Below, one piece after another: positions 1 to 9,171 of a stretch of DNA of 64,000 nt. Numbering within the stretch: the first letter of the stretch is position 1; every line of letters starts with the position of its first letter. A program made the translations under genes and the position numbers. Below the pieces are notes generated by a model. The model was not told the DNA's origin, searched no databases, and worked only from the letters and a program-made list of their open reading frames with translations. This DNA comes from Skermanella mucosa (GTDB lineage Bacteria; Pseudomonadota; Alphaproteobacteria; Azospirillales; Azospirillaceae), in NCBI RefSeq assembly GCF_016765655.2, contig NZ_CP086106.1, positions 4,081,001 through 4,145,000 on the forward strand. Direction: 5' to 3'.

Positions 1-1667
1 GTTCCGGCCCCCTCTACCGCACCACCGTCGACCTCAACCAGCCCATCAACGACACGACCGCGCTGCGGCTGAACGGCCTGTATCATGACCAGGACATCGC
101 CGACCGGGACGAGGCCGAGGCGGACCGGAAGGGCCTTGCCCTGGACCTGGGCCTGGGTCTCGGAACGCCGACCACCTGGCACCTCAACTACTTCTACCTG
201 AACGGCAGAAAAACCCCCGACATGGGCCAGCCCATGATCCTGGGCGGCGACGGGATATACCGCCCGGCGGGGGAGTTCGGCCTGGACCGGTCCACGTCCT
301 ATATCCGCGATCTCGACCGGGACGACACGGAGAACCATGTCGTCACCTCGCTGCTCGCCCACGAGGTCAATTCCGGGCTGTCCCTCTACAACGATACCCG
401 GTGGAGCTATTACGAGCGGGATTTCGCCGCCACCAACCCGGCGTCCCTGAACGCCGCCAACAGCGCGCTTTTCCTGAGCGGCGGGGATCCGGCACTGACC
501 TACGGGGCCGGCGGCGGCATGGCCTTCGAGCAGGAAGGTTGGGGCGTCCAGAACATCGCCGGCGCCAAGGCGGAAGGCACCCTGTTCGGCCTGCGGCACC
601 GGGCGAACGGCGGCATCGACGTGAACTACCAGAAGGACGAGCGCCGCTCCGGCAGCTGGGTCAACCGCACCCCGAACCAGACGGTGCGCAATCCCGTCCA
701 CAGCTACGATGCGGGTACCTTCATCACATACCCGCCCGAAGGCGGCCGGGAGGCGAGCGTCACCAACACCGGGCTGTTCGTCAGCGACCGCGTATGGCTC
801 CTCGACCAGGTATCGGTCCAGGCCGGCATCCGCTGGGACTATTTCCGCACCACCTTCAGCTCGGACAACCCGACCATCGCGGGCGGCGAGACTACCGAAA
901 CCACCTGGAGCCCATCGGTCAGCCTGATCTACGAGCCGACCCAGGCCTCCTCGGTCTACGTGTCCTATTCGCGCTCCTACAAGCCGATCGGCACCGACAT
1001 CGCGGCAGCGGTCACCAACGGCACGGCCGAAACGCCGAACGACGCGCGGAACTTCGATCCCGAGAAGACCGACCTGTACGAGGTCGGCGCGAAGGCCGAT
1101 TTCCTGAACGGCCGGCTGGGGCTCGGCGGCTCGATCTTCCAAATCGAGAAGAGCAACACCTACTCGGTCGATCCCGCGACCGGCACGATCACCGACGCCT
1201 TCTCGGAAGCCGGCCTCGGCGTGCGCGTCAGGGGCGTCGAAGGAAGCGTCAGCGGCAGGCTGACTTCGGCTTGGAACGTCTATGCCAACTACGCCTATCT
1301 CAGCGGCGAGGTGACGGAGTCCAGGACCAATCCGGACGTCGTCGGGAACGACGCCTCCAACGTTCCGAGGCACAATGCCAACCTGTGGACGAGCTATGAC
1401 ATCGACACCGGCCTGCCCGGCCTGGTGACGGTCGGGGGCGGCATCCAGTACGCCTCCGAATACTGGTCGGACAGCGCGAACACCGCCCGCGTCCCCGACA
1501 CCTTCACCCTGGACGCGGTCGTATCGTACGAAATCGCGAACTTCTCGGTCGCCCTCAACGGCTACAACTTGAGCGACCACCGCAACTACACCTCGGCATT
1601 CAACGCCGTCCGCGCCGTCCCGGCGTCGGGCCGGACGGTCACGCTGACGGTCGGCGCCCAGTTCTGA
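1..1667 (+). CDS. TonB-dependent siderophore receptor, C-terminal part
   Basis: The reading frame is open from the left edge (frame starting at base 3), so the N-terminal plug and signal peptide lie outside the window; 554 residues are visible. The visible part has the alternating beta-strand look of an outer-membrane barrel, with repeated aromatic strands, a YEVGAKADFLNGRL strand typical of siderophore receptors, and a C-terminal strand ending in aromatic-x-Phe (VGAQF). The family imports ferric siderophores across the outer membrane using TonB energy. The gene lies directly upstream of piuC and a siderophore ABC importer, which fits a Fiu/PiuA-like catecholate receptor. The exact ligand cannot be read from the sequence. 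Confidence 0.9.
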   Translation, partial: SGPLYRTTVDLNQPINDTTALRLNGLYHDQDIADRDEAEADRKGLALDLGLGLGTPTTWHLNYFYLNGRKTPDMGQPMILGGDGIYRPAGEFGLDRSTSYIRDLDRDDTENHVVTSLLAHEVNSGLSLYNDTRWSYYERDFAATNPASLNAANSALFLSGGDPALTYGAGGGMAFEQEGWGVQNIAGAKAEGTLFGLRHRANGGIDVNYQKDERRSGSWVNRTPNQTVRNPVHSYDAGTFITYPPEGGREASVTNTGLFVSDRVWLLDQVSVQAGIRWDYFRTTFSSDNPTIAGGETTETTWSPSVSLIYEPTQASSVYVSYSRSYKPIGTDIAAAVTNGTAETPNDARNFDPEKTDLYEVGAKADFLNGRLGLGGSIFQIEKSNTYSVDPATGTITDAFSEAGLGVRVRGVEGSVSGRLTSAWNVYANYAYLSGEVTESRTNPDVVGNDASNVPRHNANLWTSYDIDTGLPGLVTVGGGIQYASEYWSDSANTARVPDTFTLDAVVSYEIANFSVALNGYNLSDHRNYTSAFNAVRAVPASGRTVTLTVGAQF

Positions 1668-1726
1668 CAGCCGTGGCCGGTCCGCCTCCGCGAGCGGTCC
1701 GGCACCCTTCTACGAGGAAGCATCCC

Positions 1727-2413
1727 GTGCTCTTGCAGATACCGGACATTCTCACCGCCGACGAGGTCGCCCATTGCCGGGCGGTGCTCGACTCCTCGCC
1801 GTGGGTCGAAGGCCGCGTCTCGGCAGGGGGCCAGGCGGCGCAGGTCAAGTCCAACCTCCAGATCCCGGAGGACGGCGGGACGGCCCGCGAGCTGGGCGAC
1901 ATCGTCCTGCGGGCGCTGGCCCGGAGCCCGGCCTTCAATTCGGCCGTCCTGCCCCTTCGGGTCCTGCCGCCCCTGTTCAACCGCTATGACCGGAACATGT
2001 CCTATGGACACCATGTGGACAACAGCATCCGCGCCATCCCCGGCACCGGCGGCATGCGCATGCGCGCCGACGTGTCCACCACGATCTTCCTCAACGATCC
2101 CGACGACTACGACGGCGGCGAACTGGTCGTCGAGGACACCTACGGCGCGAAGTCGGTAAAGCTGCCGGCGGGGCATGCCGTGGTCTATCCCTCCAGCAGC
2201 CTGCACCAGGTCAGCCCAGTGACGCGGGGCACCCGATGGGCCTCGTTCCTCTTCACGCAATCGCTCGTCAAGGACGACGCCCAGCGGGCCATGCTCTACG
2301 ACCTGGACGCGGCGATCATCGAGCTGCGCCGGGAAGTCGGGGACGGGAACCGTGCCGTCCTGTCGCTGGTGAACCATTACCACAACCTTCTTCGCCGCTG
2401 GGCCGAGGTATGA
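1727..2413 (+). CDS. piuC: Fe(II)/2-oxoglutarate PKHD-type hydroxylase (PiuC/YbiX family)
   Basis: The 228-residue protein has the usual size of the family. The GTG start at 1727 is chosen because the protein then begins VLLQIPDILTADEVAHCR, as its homologues do, and a GAGGAA ribosome site (1714-1719) sits 7 bases upstream; a further upstream GTG only adds a non-conserved tail. The iron ligands are visible as the HVD motif in GHHVDNSIR and a distal His in LHQVSPVTRGTRWAS, whose Arg should bind 2-oxoglutarate. The family is strongly associated with iron starvation and TonB receptors; its substrate is not settled. It overlaps the next gene by ATGA, so the two are translationally coupled. Confidence 0.9.
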   Translation: MLLQIPDILTADEVAHCRAVLDSSPWVEGRVSAGGQAAQVKSNLQIPEDGGTARELGDIVLRALARSPAFNSAVLPLRVLPPLFNRYDRNMSYGHHVDNSIRAIPGTGGMRMRADVSTTIFLNDPDDYDGGELVVEDTYGAKSVKLPAGHAVVYPSSSLHQVSPVTRGTRWASFLFTQSLVKDDAQRAMLYDLDAAIIELRREVGDGNRAVLSLVNHYHNLLRRWAEV

Positions 2414-3057
2414 TGGCGGACCGCTTGCCGGACATCGTGGACGCGCAGCTGGCGCTCGGGCAGCTCTGCCTCGACCGGGGAGGCGCCGAGCTGGCGCAGG
2501 CGGTCGAGTGGTTCCGGATCGCCGCGCGCAGCGGCGACGCCCGGGCGATCAACATGCTGGGGCGCTGCCATGAGCGGGGATGGGGAGTCGCCGCGGACCC
2601 GGAAATGGCGGCCGCCTATTACCTGAAGGCTGCGGACCGGGGCGATGCATGGGCGCTCTTCAACCTGGGCGACCTCCACTGCCGCGGCGAAGGGGTCCCG
2701 GCCGACGACGAGGCGGCCTACCGGTCGTATGCGGCGGCGGCCTGCCGGGGCCACGTCAAGGCGCTCAATATGCTCGGCCTGTTCCATGAATGCGGGCGGG
2801 CCGTGCCGGCGGACGCCGCCGCGGCCCGGTCCCTGTTCAAGGCTGCGGCCGAAGGGGGAGACTGCTGGGGCCAGTTCAACCATGCCCGCATGCTGGTCCT
2901 GGACGGGGCGATCGACCGGGCCTTGCCGTGGTTCCGGCAGGCGCTCCGGAACGGCTTCCCCGATTTCTTCCGAAGCATGGCCGAGGCCCTGGCGGATCAT
3001 CCCCATCCGGGCCTTCAGGGTTTGGCCCGGCAGGCGTCGGACCTGGCCGGCCGATGA
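2410..3057 (+). CDS. Sel1/TPR-like repeat protein
   Basis: 215 residues. The ATG at 2410 overlaps the piuC stop. At least three Sel1-like helical repeats are visible: INMLGRCHERGWGV, LFNLGDLHCRGEGV and LNMLGLFHECGRAV, each followed by an A-x-x-(Y/L)-(Y/F)-x-x-AA helix. No signal peptide or membrane segment is seen, so it is probably a cytoplasmic protein-interaction scaffold. Small repeat proteins of this kind are commonly found next to piuC; the partner is unknown. Confidence 0.85.
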   Translation: MMADRLPDIVDAQLALGQLCLDRGGAELAQAVEWFRIAARSGDARAINMLGRCHERGWGVAADPEMAAAYYLKAADRGDAWALFNLGDLHCRGEGVPADDEAAYRSYAAAACRGHVKALNMLGLFHECGRAVPADAAAARSLFKAAAEGGDCWGQFNHARMLVLDGAIDRALPWFRQALRNGFPDFFRSMAEALADHPHPGLQGLARQASDLAGR

Positions 3058-4145
3058 CATCGGACATGATCGTTCCGCCCGACACCGTGTCGCTGTTCGA
3101 CTACGAGCGCCATTTCATGACCCGGGCCGATCCCGCCGTCCGCGCCTATGTCGCCGGCGCCGGCGCCGACGGCATCACCCAGCGGTCCAACCGCGACTCC
3201 CTCGACCGCATCCGCCTGATGCCCCGCGCCCTGCGGGACCTGTCCGGGGCGAGCGCCCGCTCGGAACTGTTGGGCGAGGCGCTGGATTACCCGATCATCG
3301 TGGCGCCCACGGCCTATCACAGGCTGGTCCATCCGGACGGGGAGAAGGCCACGGCCACGGCCGCGTCCCTGACCCGGACCTGGATGACCGTCAGCACGCA
3401 GGCCAGCGTCACCCTGGAGGAAACCGCCGGCGTGGCACGGCATCCGCTCTGGTTCCAGCTCTACATGCAGCCCCGGCGCGACGACACCCTGTCGCTGGTG
3501 CGGCGCGCCGAGGCCGCCGGCTACAAGGCCTTGGTGCTCACGATCGACGCGCCCGTGAACGGATTGCGCAACGCCGAGCAGCGGGCCGGCTTCCGCCTGC
3601 CCGCGGGCGTCTCGGCGGTCAATCTGGCGGGGATGGAGCCCGCCGGGTTCCTGCCGGCCCGCCCGGGGAGCCCGGTTTTCCAAGGCATGCTCCGCGATGC
3701 GCCGACCTGGTCGTCCGTCGCATGGCTGTGTTCGTCCACCCGGCTTCCGGTCCTGGTCAAGGGCATCCTGAACCCCGACGATGTAGCACCCGCCGTCAAG
3801 GCAGGAGCGCGCGGAATCATCGTCTCCAATCATGGCGGGCGGACGCTCGACACCCTGCCGGCGTCGATCGACGCCCTGCCGGCGGTGGCCGGGAAGGCCG
3901 CCGGGCGCGTGCCGGTGCTGATGGATGGCGGCATCCGGCGGGGGACCGACATCCTCAAGGCCCTAGCCCTCGGAGCGTCCGCCGTGATGGTCGGCCAACC
4001 GGTCCTGCACGCCCTGGCCGTCGGCGGCGTCGCGGGAGTGGCCCATATGCTGACCATCCTGCAAACAGAACTGGAAGTCGCCATGGCGCTGACCGGACGG
4101 GCGCGCCTGACCGACATCGACCGGTCGGTGATATGGACATCCTAA
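3054..4145 (+). CDS. FMN-dependent alpha-hydroxy-acid oxidase/dehydrogenase
   Basis: 363 residues, the usual length for the lactate oxidase/glycolate oxidase/LldD fold. The ATG at 3054 overlaps the Sel1 gene stop by ATGA. The active-site loop SNHGGRTLDTLPA with its catalytic His-Gly-Gly-Arg is intact, as are the FMN phosphate loop MDGGIRRGTDILKALALGA and the substrate-side LYMQP and TIDAP strands. The family oxidises L-2-hydroxyacids to 2-oxoacids using FMN. Its position inside an iron-uptake run, coupled to piuC, is unusual for a lactate enzyme and suggests a siderophore- or organic-acid-related substrate, but that is inference. Confidence 0.87.
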   Translation: MTSDMIVPPDTVSLFDYERHFMTRADPAVRAYVAGAGADGITQRSNRDSLDRIRLMPRALRDLSGASARSELLGEALDYPIIVAPTAYHRLVHPDGEKATATAASLTRTWMTVSTQASVTLEETAGVARHPLWFQLYMQPRRDDTLSLVRRAEAAGYKALVLTIDAPVNGLRNAEQRAGFRLPAGVSAVNLAGMEPAGFLPARPGSPVFQGMLRDAPTWSSVAWLCSSTRLPVLVKGILNPDDVAPAVKAGARGIIVSNHGGRTLDTLPASIDALPAVAGKAAGRVPVLMDGGIRRGTDILKALALGASAVMVGQPVLHALAVGGVAGVAHMLTILQTELEVAMALTGRARLTDIDRSVIWTS

Positions 4146-4173
4146 CGGCTTGCGTCCCGCCGCAAAGATCAAT

Positions 4174-4190
4174 ATGAGAATGTTTCTCAT
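4174..4190. promoter_or_regulatory. Fur-like operator
   Basis: A perfect inverted repeat, ATGAGAA-TGT-TTCTCAT, lies about 100 bases upstream of the siderophore-binding-protein gene and just after the hydroxyacid oxidase gene. It resembles Fur half-sites (TGAGAAT/ATTCTCA) and would be expected to repress the ABC importer when iron is plentiful. Irr or another Fur-superfamily protein could read it instead. No experimental support. Confidence 0.6.
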
Positions 4191-4288
4191 TCGCGACTCC
4201 GGAGCAGCTTTGCCGGCCGGGATGTCGCCCGGCCGTCCGCAGCGGAACCACCGCTCCACATCATCGCCCAGCATGGAAGGACAACAGG

Positions 4289-5236
4289 ATGTCATATCGA
4301 CCGGTAGGCCCGGCACTGGCAGGTTTCGCGAGGATCCTATCCGTTGCCGTCGTGGCCGTCGCGTTTGCACAGGCCGCGCCGGCCCTGGCCCAGGAACGGA
4401 TCGAGATCACCCACGCGCAGGGCAAGACGTCGGTTCCCCGCAGCCCCGAGCGGGTCGTCGTCTTCGACCTGGCATCCCTCGATACCCTGGACTCGCTGGG
4501 CGTGGAGATCGACGGGGTACCGGGCGGACTGTTGCCGGAGTACCTGTCCAAGTACCGATCCGACGATCATGCGGAGGTCGGAACGGTGTTCGAACCGGAC
4601 TACGAGGCCGTCAACGCCCTCGCTCCCGACCTGATCGTCATCGGCGGGCGTTCGTCGGCCAAGTACAAGGAGCTGGCACGGATCGCGCCGACCATCGACA
4701 TGACGGTCGATGCGGGCGACTACATGGGCAGCGTCACCCGCAACGTCGAACAGCTCGGCCGGATCTTCGGCAAGGAGAAGGAGGCGGAGACCAAGCTGGC
4801 GACGATTCGCCGCTCCATCGAGGACCTGCGCGCCACCGCGTCGGGCATCGGCGAAGGGCTGCTGGTCCTGACCACCGGGGCGAAGATGAGCGCCTACGGC
4901 CCGGGATCCCGGTTCGGCATCCTGCACGACGTGTTCGCCGTGAAGCCTGCCGAGGAGAACCTCCAGGTCTCGCTGCACGGCCAGTCGATCTCCTCCGAGT
5001 TCATCCTGGCGACGAACCCCGACTGGCTGTTCGTGATCGACCGCGACGCGGCGATCGGGTCGGGAAACTCCTCCGGGGCCGTGCTCGGCAACGAGCTCGT
5101 GGCCCAGACCAAGGCCTGGAAGCAGGACCAAGTCGTCTATCTGGACGCGGTGAACTGGTATCTGGTCGGCGGCGGGCTGATCTCGCTCCAGGCCATGGTC
5201 GACCAGCTGTCCCAAGCCTTCGCCAAGGGCGGCTGA
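4289..5236 (+). CDS. Siderophore ABC transporter, periplasmic binding protein (FatB/CeuE/YclQ-like)
   Basis: 315 residues. A signal peptide is clear: basic start, hydrophobic stretch to about residue 30, and an ALA-Q cleavage site before ERIEITHAQG. The mature part follows the TroA/FepB fold pattern: RVVVFDLASLDTLDSLG near the start, EPDYEAVNALAPDLIVIGGR mid-protein, and TNPDWLFVIDRD in the second lobe. It should capture a ferric siderophore in the periplasm for the two permeases encoded next. First gene of a four-gene operon preceded by a Fur-like palindrome. Confidence 0.9.
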   Translation: MSYRPVGPALAGFARILSVAVVAVAFAQAAPALAQERIEITHAQGKTSVPRSPERVVVFDLASLDTLDSLGVEIDGVPGGLLPEYLSKYRSDDHAEVGTVFEPDYEAVNALAPDLIVIGGRSSAKYKELARIAPTIDMTVDAGDYMGSVTRNVEQLGRIFGKEKEAETKLATIRRSIEDLRATASGIGEGLLVLTTGAKMSAYGPGSRFGILHDVFAVKPAEENLQVSLHGQSISSEFILATNPDWLFVIDRDAAIGSGNSSGAVLGNELVAQTKAWKQDQVVYLDAVNWYLVGGGLISLQAMVDQLSQAFAKGG

Positions 5237-5281
5237 CCGGCTCCGGGCACCGGCCGCGCCAACCCGCTCCATCGGACTTCC

Positions 5282-6244
5282 ATGACGAAATTCCTCCTCG
5301 CCGCGGCCGGCGTCGGCTCGCTGGCCGTCCTCAGCCTGTTCGTGGGGGCCACGCACCTGTCGCCGGCCACGCTGCTCGCCGCCGGGCCGGAGAGCGAGGC
5401 CATGCGGGTGCTGCTCGCCAGCCGCATCCCCCGGACGATCGCCGTGATCCTGTCGGGGATGGCGATGGGCGTCAGCGGCCTGATCATGCAGCTGATCGTG
5501 CGCAATCACTTCGTCGAGCCCGGCACGGCCGGGACGGTGGAGTCAGCGAGCCTCGGCATCCTGCTCGCGACGCTGCTGGCGCCCGGCATCGACCTGATCG
5601 GCAAGATGATGGTCGCGGCCCTGTGCGCCCTGGCCGGCACCGCCCTGTTCCTCGTCATCCTGAGCCGCATCCCGTTGCGCTCGGCCCTCCTGGTGCCGCT
5701 CATCGGCCTCATGCTGGGGGGGATATTCGACTCCGTCACGACCTTCTTCGCCTACCGCTACGACTTGCTGCAATCGCTGAACGCCTGGACCACGGGGGAT
5801 TTCTCCGGCGTCCTGCGCGGCCGCTACGAACTGCTCTGGATCGCCTTCGGCCTGACCGCCGCGGCTTACCTGGCGGCCGACCGCTTCACGGTGGCCGGCA
5901 TGGGCCGGGCCTTCACGACCAACCTGGGAATGAACTACCGGCGGGCCATGTCCTTCGGCCTGATCATCGTCTCCATGAGCACGGCCGTGGTCGTGGCGAC
6001 GGTGGGGACGATCCCCTTCCTGGGGCTGATCGTGCCGAACCTGGTCAGCATGGGCGTGGGCGACAACGCGCGCCGCGCGGTGCCCTGGGTGGCGCTGGGC
6101 AGCGCCGCGTTCGTCCTGGTCTGCGACCTGATCGGCCGCACCGTGCGCCACCCCTACGAGATCCCGGTGGGCACCATCGTCGGCGTCGTCGGGAGCGCGC
6201 TGTTCCTCTATCTCCTGCTCAGGAAGGGCGCCTCCGATGGTTAG
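5282..6244 (+). CDS. Siderophore ABC transporter permease 1 (FecCD family)
   Basis: 320 residues, with about nine hydrophobic segments. FecCD hallmarks are present: SRIPRTIAVILSGMAMGVSG near the N-terminus, TTGDFSG mid-protein, and VGTIPFLGLIVPNL before the ATPase-contacting loop, followed by RHPYEIPVGTIVGVVGSALF near the end. It forms the inner-membrane channel with the next gene product; the two reading frames overlap by 8 bases. Family knowledge assigns ferric-siderophore transport. Confidence 0.92.
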   Translation: MTKFLLAAAGVGSLAVLSLFVGATHLSPATLLAAGPESEAMRVLLASRIPRTIAVILSGMAMGVSGLIMQLIVRNHFVEPGTAGTVESASLGILLATLLAPGIDLIGKMMVAALCALAGTALFLVILSRIPLRSALLVPLIGLMLGGIFDSVTTFFAYRYDLLQSLNAWTTGDFSGVLRGRYELLWIAFGLTAAAYLAADRFTVAGMGRAFTTNLGMNYRRAMSFGLIIVSMSTAVVVATVGTIPFLGLIVPNLVSMGVGDNARRAVPWVALGSAAFVLVCDLIGRTVRHPYEIPVGTIVGVVGSALFLYLLLRKGASDG

Positions 6245-7202
6245 GCCCGGCACGCCGACCCCGCGGCAGGCGCTGCTGCTCCTGGCCTTCGCCGCGCTGG
6301 CGGCGATCGCCGCCTTCATGACCCTCGGCGCCAGGGGCAACTGGGATTTCGTCCTGCCCTTCCGCGGGACCAAGGTCGCCGTGATGGTGCTGGTCGCCTA
6401 TTCCATCGCCGTCTCCACGGTGCTGTTCCAGACGGTGACCGGCAACCGCATCCTGACGCCGGCCATCATGGGCTTCGATTCCCTCTATGTGCTGATCCAG
6501 AGCTGCGCCGTGTTCTTGCTCGGATCGACCAACGTGGCGATGATCGACCATCGGCTGCGCTTCGCCGGGGAGGTCGCGGGGATGGTGGCCTTCTCCGTCG
6601 TCCTCTACGGCACGATCTTCTCCAGGAGCCGGCGCGACCTGCACCTGCTGATCCTGGTCGGCATCGTCTTCGGCATCTTCTTCCGGAGCCTGGCGAACTT
6701 CCTCCAGCGGCTGATCGATCCCGCCGAGTTCGCCTTCCTCCAGGACCGCTTCTTCGCCAGCTTCAATTCGGTCGAAAGCGACCTGCTGGCGACGGCCGCG
6801 CTCCTCGTCGCCGCGGTGTCGATCGTCGCGTGGCGCATCATGCACAGTTTCGACGTGCTGGCCCTGGGGCGGGAGCGGTCGATCAGCCTGGGGGTCGACC
6901 ATCGGCGCATGGTGACGATCGTCCTGGTGCTGGTCGCGGTGCTGGTGTCGGTATCGACGGCGCTGGTCGGTCCGATAACCTTCTTCGGCCTGCTGGTGGC
7001 GAACCTCGCCTACTTGGCGGTCCCGTCGGGCAAGCACCGCTTCGTGCTTCCGGCCGCCGTGCTGCTCGCGGTCATCGCCCTGGTCGGCGGGCAGACGATC
7101 CTGGAACGGATCTTCGCCTTCGACACCAACCTTCGGATCATCATCGAATTCCTGGGAGGAATCGTGTTCATCAGCCTGGTCGTACAGGGGAAGACCCGAT
7201 GA
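6237..7202 (+). CDS. Siderophore ABC transporter permease 2 (FecCD family)
   Basis: 321 residues, strongly hydrophobic throughout. It has the second-subunit features of FatC/CeuC/YclO-type permeases: VTGNRILTPAIMGFDSLY, ALGRERSISLGVDHRR, and LVGPITFFGLLVANLAYL. It starts inside the end of permease 1 and its stop overlaps the ATPase start (ATGA), so stoichiometric translation is expected. A heterodimeric permease matches the Fat/Ceu/Vct type of catecholate importer. Confidence 0.92.
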   Translation: MVRPGTPTPRQALLLLAFAALAAIAAFMTLGARGNWDFVLPFRGTKVAVMVLVAYSIAVSTVLFQTVTGNRILTPAIMGFDSLYVLIQSCAVFLLGSTNVAMIDHRLRFAGEVAGMVAFSVVLYGTIFSRSRRDLHLLILVGIVFGIFFRSLANFLQRLIDPAEFAFLQDRFFASFNSVESDLLATAALLVAAVSIVAWRIMHSFDVLALGRERSISLGVDHRRMVTIVLVLVAVLVSVSTALVGPITFFGLLVANLAYLAVPSGKHRFVLPAAVLLAVIALVGGQTILERIFAFDTNLRIIIEFLGGIVFISLVVQGKTR

Positions 7203-7957
7203 TCGAGACGAAGGACGTCACCAAGCGCTACGACGGCGCCGTCGTGGTCAAGGACGTGTCGCTGCGCCTGCCGGCGGGGGGCGTCATCTCCATCATCGGC
7301 CCGAACGGGGCGGGCAAGTCCACGCTGCTGTCCATGATCAGCCGCCTGCTGCCGATGTCCGCCGGCACGGTGACGGTCGACGGGCTGGACGTGACCCGGA
7401 CGCCGAGCGCCGTCCTGGCGCAGCGCCTCTCCATCCTGCGCCAGGACAACCATCTCTCGTCGCGGCTGACGGTCCGGGACCTGGTGGAGTTCGGCCGCTA
7501 CCCCTATTCGAAAGGCCGCCTGACCGAGGCCGACCGCGCGCATGTCGAGCGCGCGATCGACCATCTCGGCCTCGGCGCCCTGTCGGGCCGCTTCCTGGAC
7601 GAACTGTCCGGCGGGCAGCGGCAACGCGCCTTCGTCGCGATGGTGCTGTGCCAGGACACAGACTACGTCCTGCTGGACGAGCCGCTCAACAATCTCGACA
7701 TGCGGCATGCCGTGTCCATGATGAAGCAGGTCCGGCGCTTCGCCGACGAACTGGGGAAAACGATCGTCCTGGTTCTCCACGACATCAACTTCGCGTCCTG
7801 CTATTCGGACCACATCGTCGCCATGCGCGACGGCGAGGTGCTGTTCCAGGGACCGCCCGAGACCGTCATCCGCGAGGACGTCCTGGATGCCGTGTACGAT
7901 CTCGCCATGAAGGTGCAGATCGTGGACGGGAAACGGATCTGCGTCTATTTCACCTGA
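7199..7957 (+). CDS. Siderophore ABC transporter ATP-binding protein
   Basis: 252 residues. The ATG at 7199 overlaps the permease stop. The nucleotide-binding domain is complete: Walker A GPNGAGKST, Q-loop SILRQDNHLS, signature LSGGQRQRAF, Walker B YVLLDEPLNNLD and the switch His in VLHDINFAS. It energises import of the ferric siderophore. Last gene of the iron operon; about 230 non-coding bases follow before the next gene. Confidence 0.93.
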   Translation: MIETKDVTKRYDGAVVVKDVSLRLPAGGVISIIGPNGAGKSTLLSMISRLLPMSAGTVTVDGLDVTRTPSAVLAQRLSILRQDNHLSSRLTVRDLVEFGRYPYSKGRLTEADRAHVERAIDHLGLGALSGRFLDELSGGQRQRAFVAMVLCQDTDYVLLDEPLNNLDMRHAVSMMKQVRRFADELGKTIVLVLHDINFASCYSDHIVAMRDGEVLFQGPPETVIREDVLDAVYDLAMKVQIVDGKRICVYFT

Positions 7958-8189
7958 CCCTCCGCTCGCGCTCCAGCGGGGGCGACGCAAATGTAATTCA
8001 GGTTCTTGCCACAGATTACGGCGATGGACAAAGATATGGACCGGCTTATCTGAGGATCTCGCCGTGATCCATGGCCGGTTTTCTTCATTCCATGCCGGCT
8101 TCGAGAATGGCAGGCCGATCCTCCCTGCGCCGGCCCAGCCCCGCGCAGACCCGTTGCGCCGCCTCGGACCGTCGTCTAACCTTTCGCCC

Positions 8190-9155
8190 ATGCATACCAC
8201 CATACTCCTCGCCGCATCGTTCCCCGCCGAACTCCAGGACAGGATCACCAGGATCGGACCCCGTTACGGGGCGACAGGTCCCTTCGACCCGCCGGTCGGG
8301 GCCGCCCTCGCACCCGGCGACGCGGCGGCGGTCCGCGTTCTGGTCACCATGGGGACCCTGAAGACCGATGCGGAAGTGATGGACCGCCTGCCCTCGCTCG
8401 GCCTGATCTGCTGCTACGGCACCGGCTACGAGGGCGTCGACCTGGAGGAGGCGCGGAAACGCGGGATCATGGTCACGCACAGTCCGGAGGCCAACGCCCC
8501 GGCGGTCGCCGACCATGCGATGGCGCTGCTCCTCGCCGCCAGCCGGCGGATCGCCATGGCCGACAGGTTCGTCCGCGACGGTCTGTGGAGCGGCCATTCC
8601 GCGGCGCGCATGCCGCTGGTGCGCGGGCTTACCGGGCGCAGGATCGGCGTGTTCGGCTTCGGCGCGATCGGCCGCAGGATCGCCGCCCGCGCCGCGGCGT
8701 TCGAGGCGGAAGTGGCCTACCACAACCGTTCGCGCAAGCCGGACGCGCCATATACCTTCCACGAGACGCTGGAATCGCTGGCGGAATGGGCCGACGTGCT
8801 GATGATCGCGGCGCGGGCCGACGCCGGCAACCGCCACCGGGTCAACCGGGACGTGATGAAGGCGCTGGGTCCGGACGGCATCGTCGTCAATATCGCGCGC
8901 GGGTCGATCGTCGATCAGGAGGCGCTGGTCGATCTGCTTGGGTCGGGCGAGCTGGGCGGCGCCGGGCTCGATGTCTTCGAGCAGGAACCCGCGGTGCCCG
9001 ACGCCCTCAGGGCGATCCCGCACGCCGTGCTGACCCCCCATATCGGCGGCGGCACCCACGAGGCCCACGAGGCGATGCAGAGCCTCGTCGTCGCCAACAT
9101 CGCGGCGTTCCTGGCCGGCACCCCCGTCGTGACGCCCGTGCCCGAGATGTCCTGA
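8190..9155 (+). CDS. D-2-hydroxyacid dehydrogenase (glyoxylate/hydroxypyruvate reductase type)
   Basis: 321 residues from the ATG at 8190 (MHTTILLAASFPAELQ); an upstream in-frame start would add an unlikely basic, proline-rich tail. The NAD(P) loop is IGVFGFGAIGRRIA. The catalytic triad can be placed: Arg in IAARADAGNRH, Glu in DVFEQEPAVP and His in LTPHIGGGT. The enzyme reversibly reduces 2-oxoacids such as glyoxylate or hydroxypyruvate. It converges on the GntR gene and may feed the sugar-acid pathway that follows, but this is only positional evidence. Confidence 0.88.
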   Translation: MHTTILLAASFPAELQDRITRIGPRYGATGPFDPPVGAALAPGDAAAVRVLVTMGTLKTDAEVMDRLPSLGLICCYGTGYEGVDLEEARKRGIMVTHSPEANAPAVADHAMALLLAASRRIAMADRFVRDGLWSGHSAARMPLVRGLTGRRIGVFGFGAIGRRIAARAAAFEAEVAYHNRSRKPDAPYTFHETLESLAEWADVLMIAARADAGNRHRVNRDVMKALGPDGIVVNIARGSIVDQEALVDLLGSGELGGAGLDVFEQEPAVPDALRAIPHAVLTPHIGGGTHEAHEAMQSLVVANIAAFLAGTPVVTPVPEMS

Positions 9156-9171
9156 AGCCGAAGGCCGCCCG

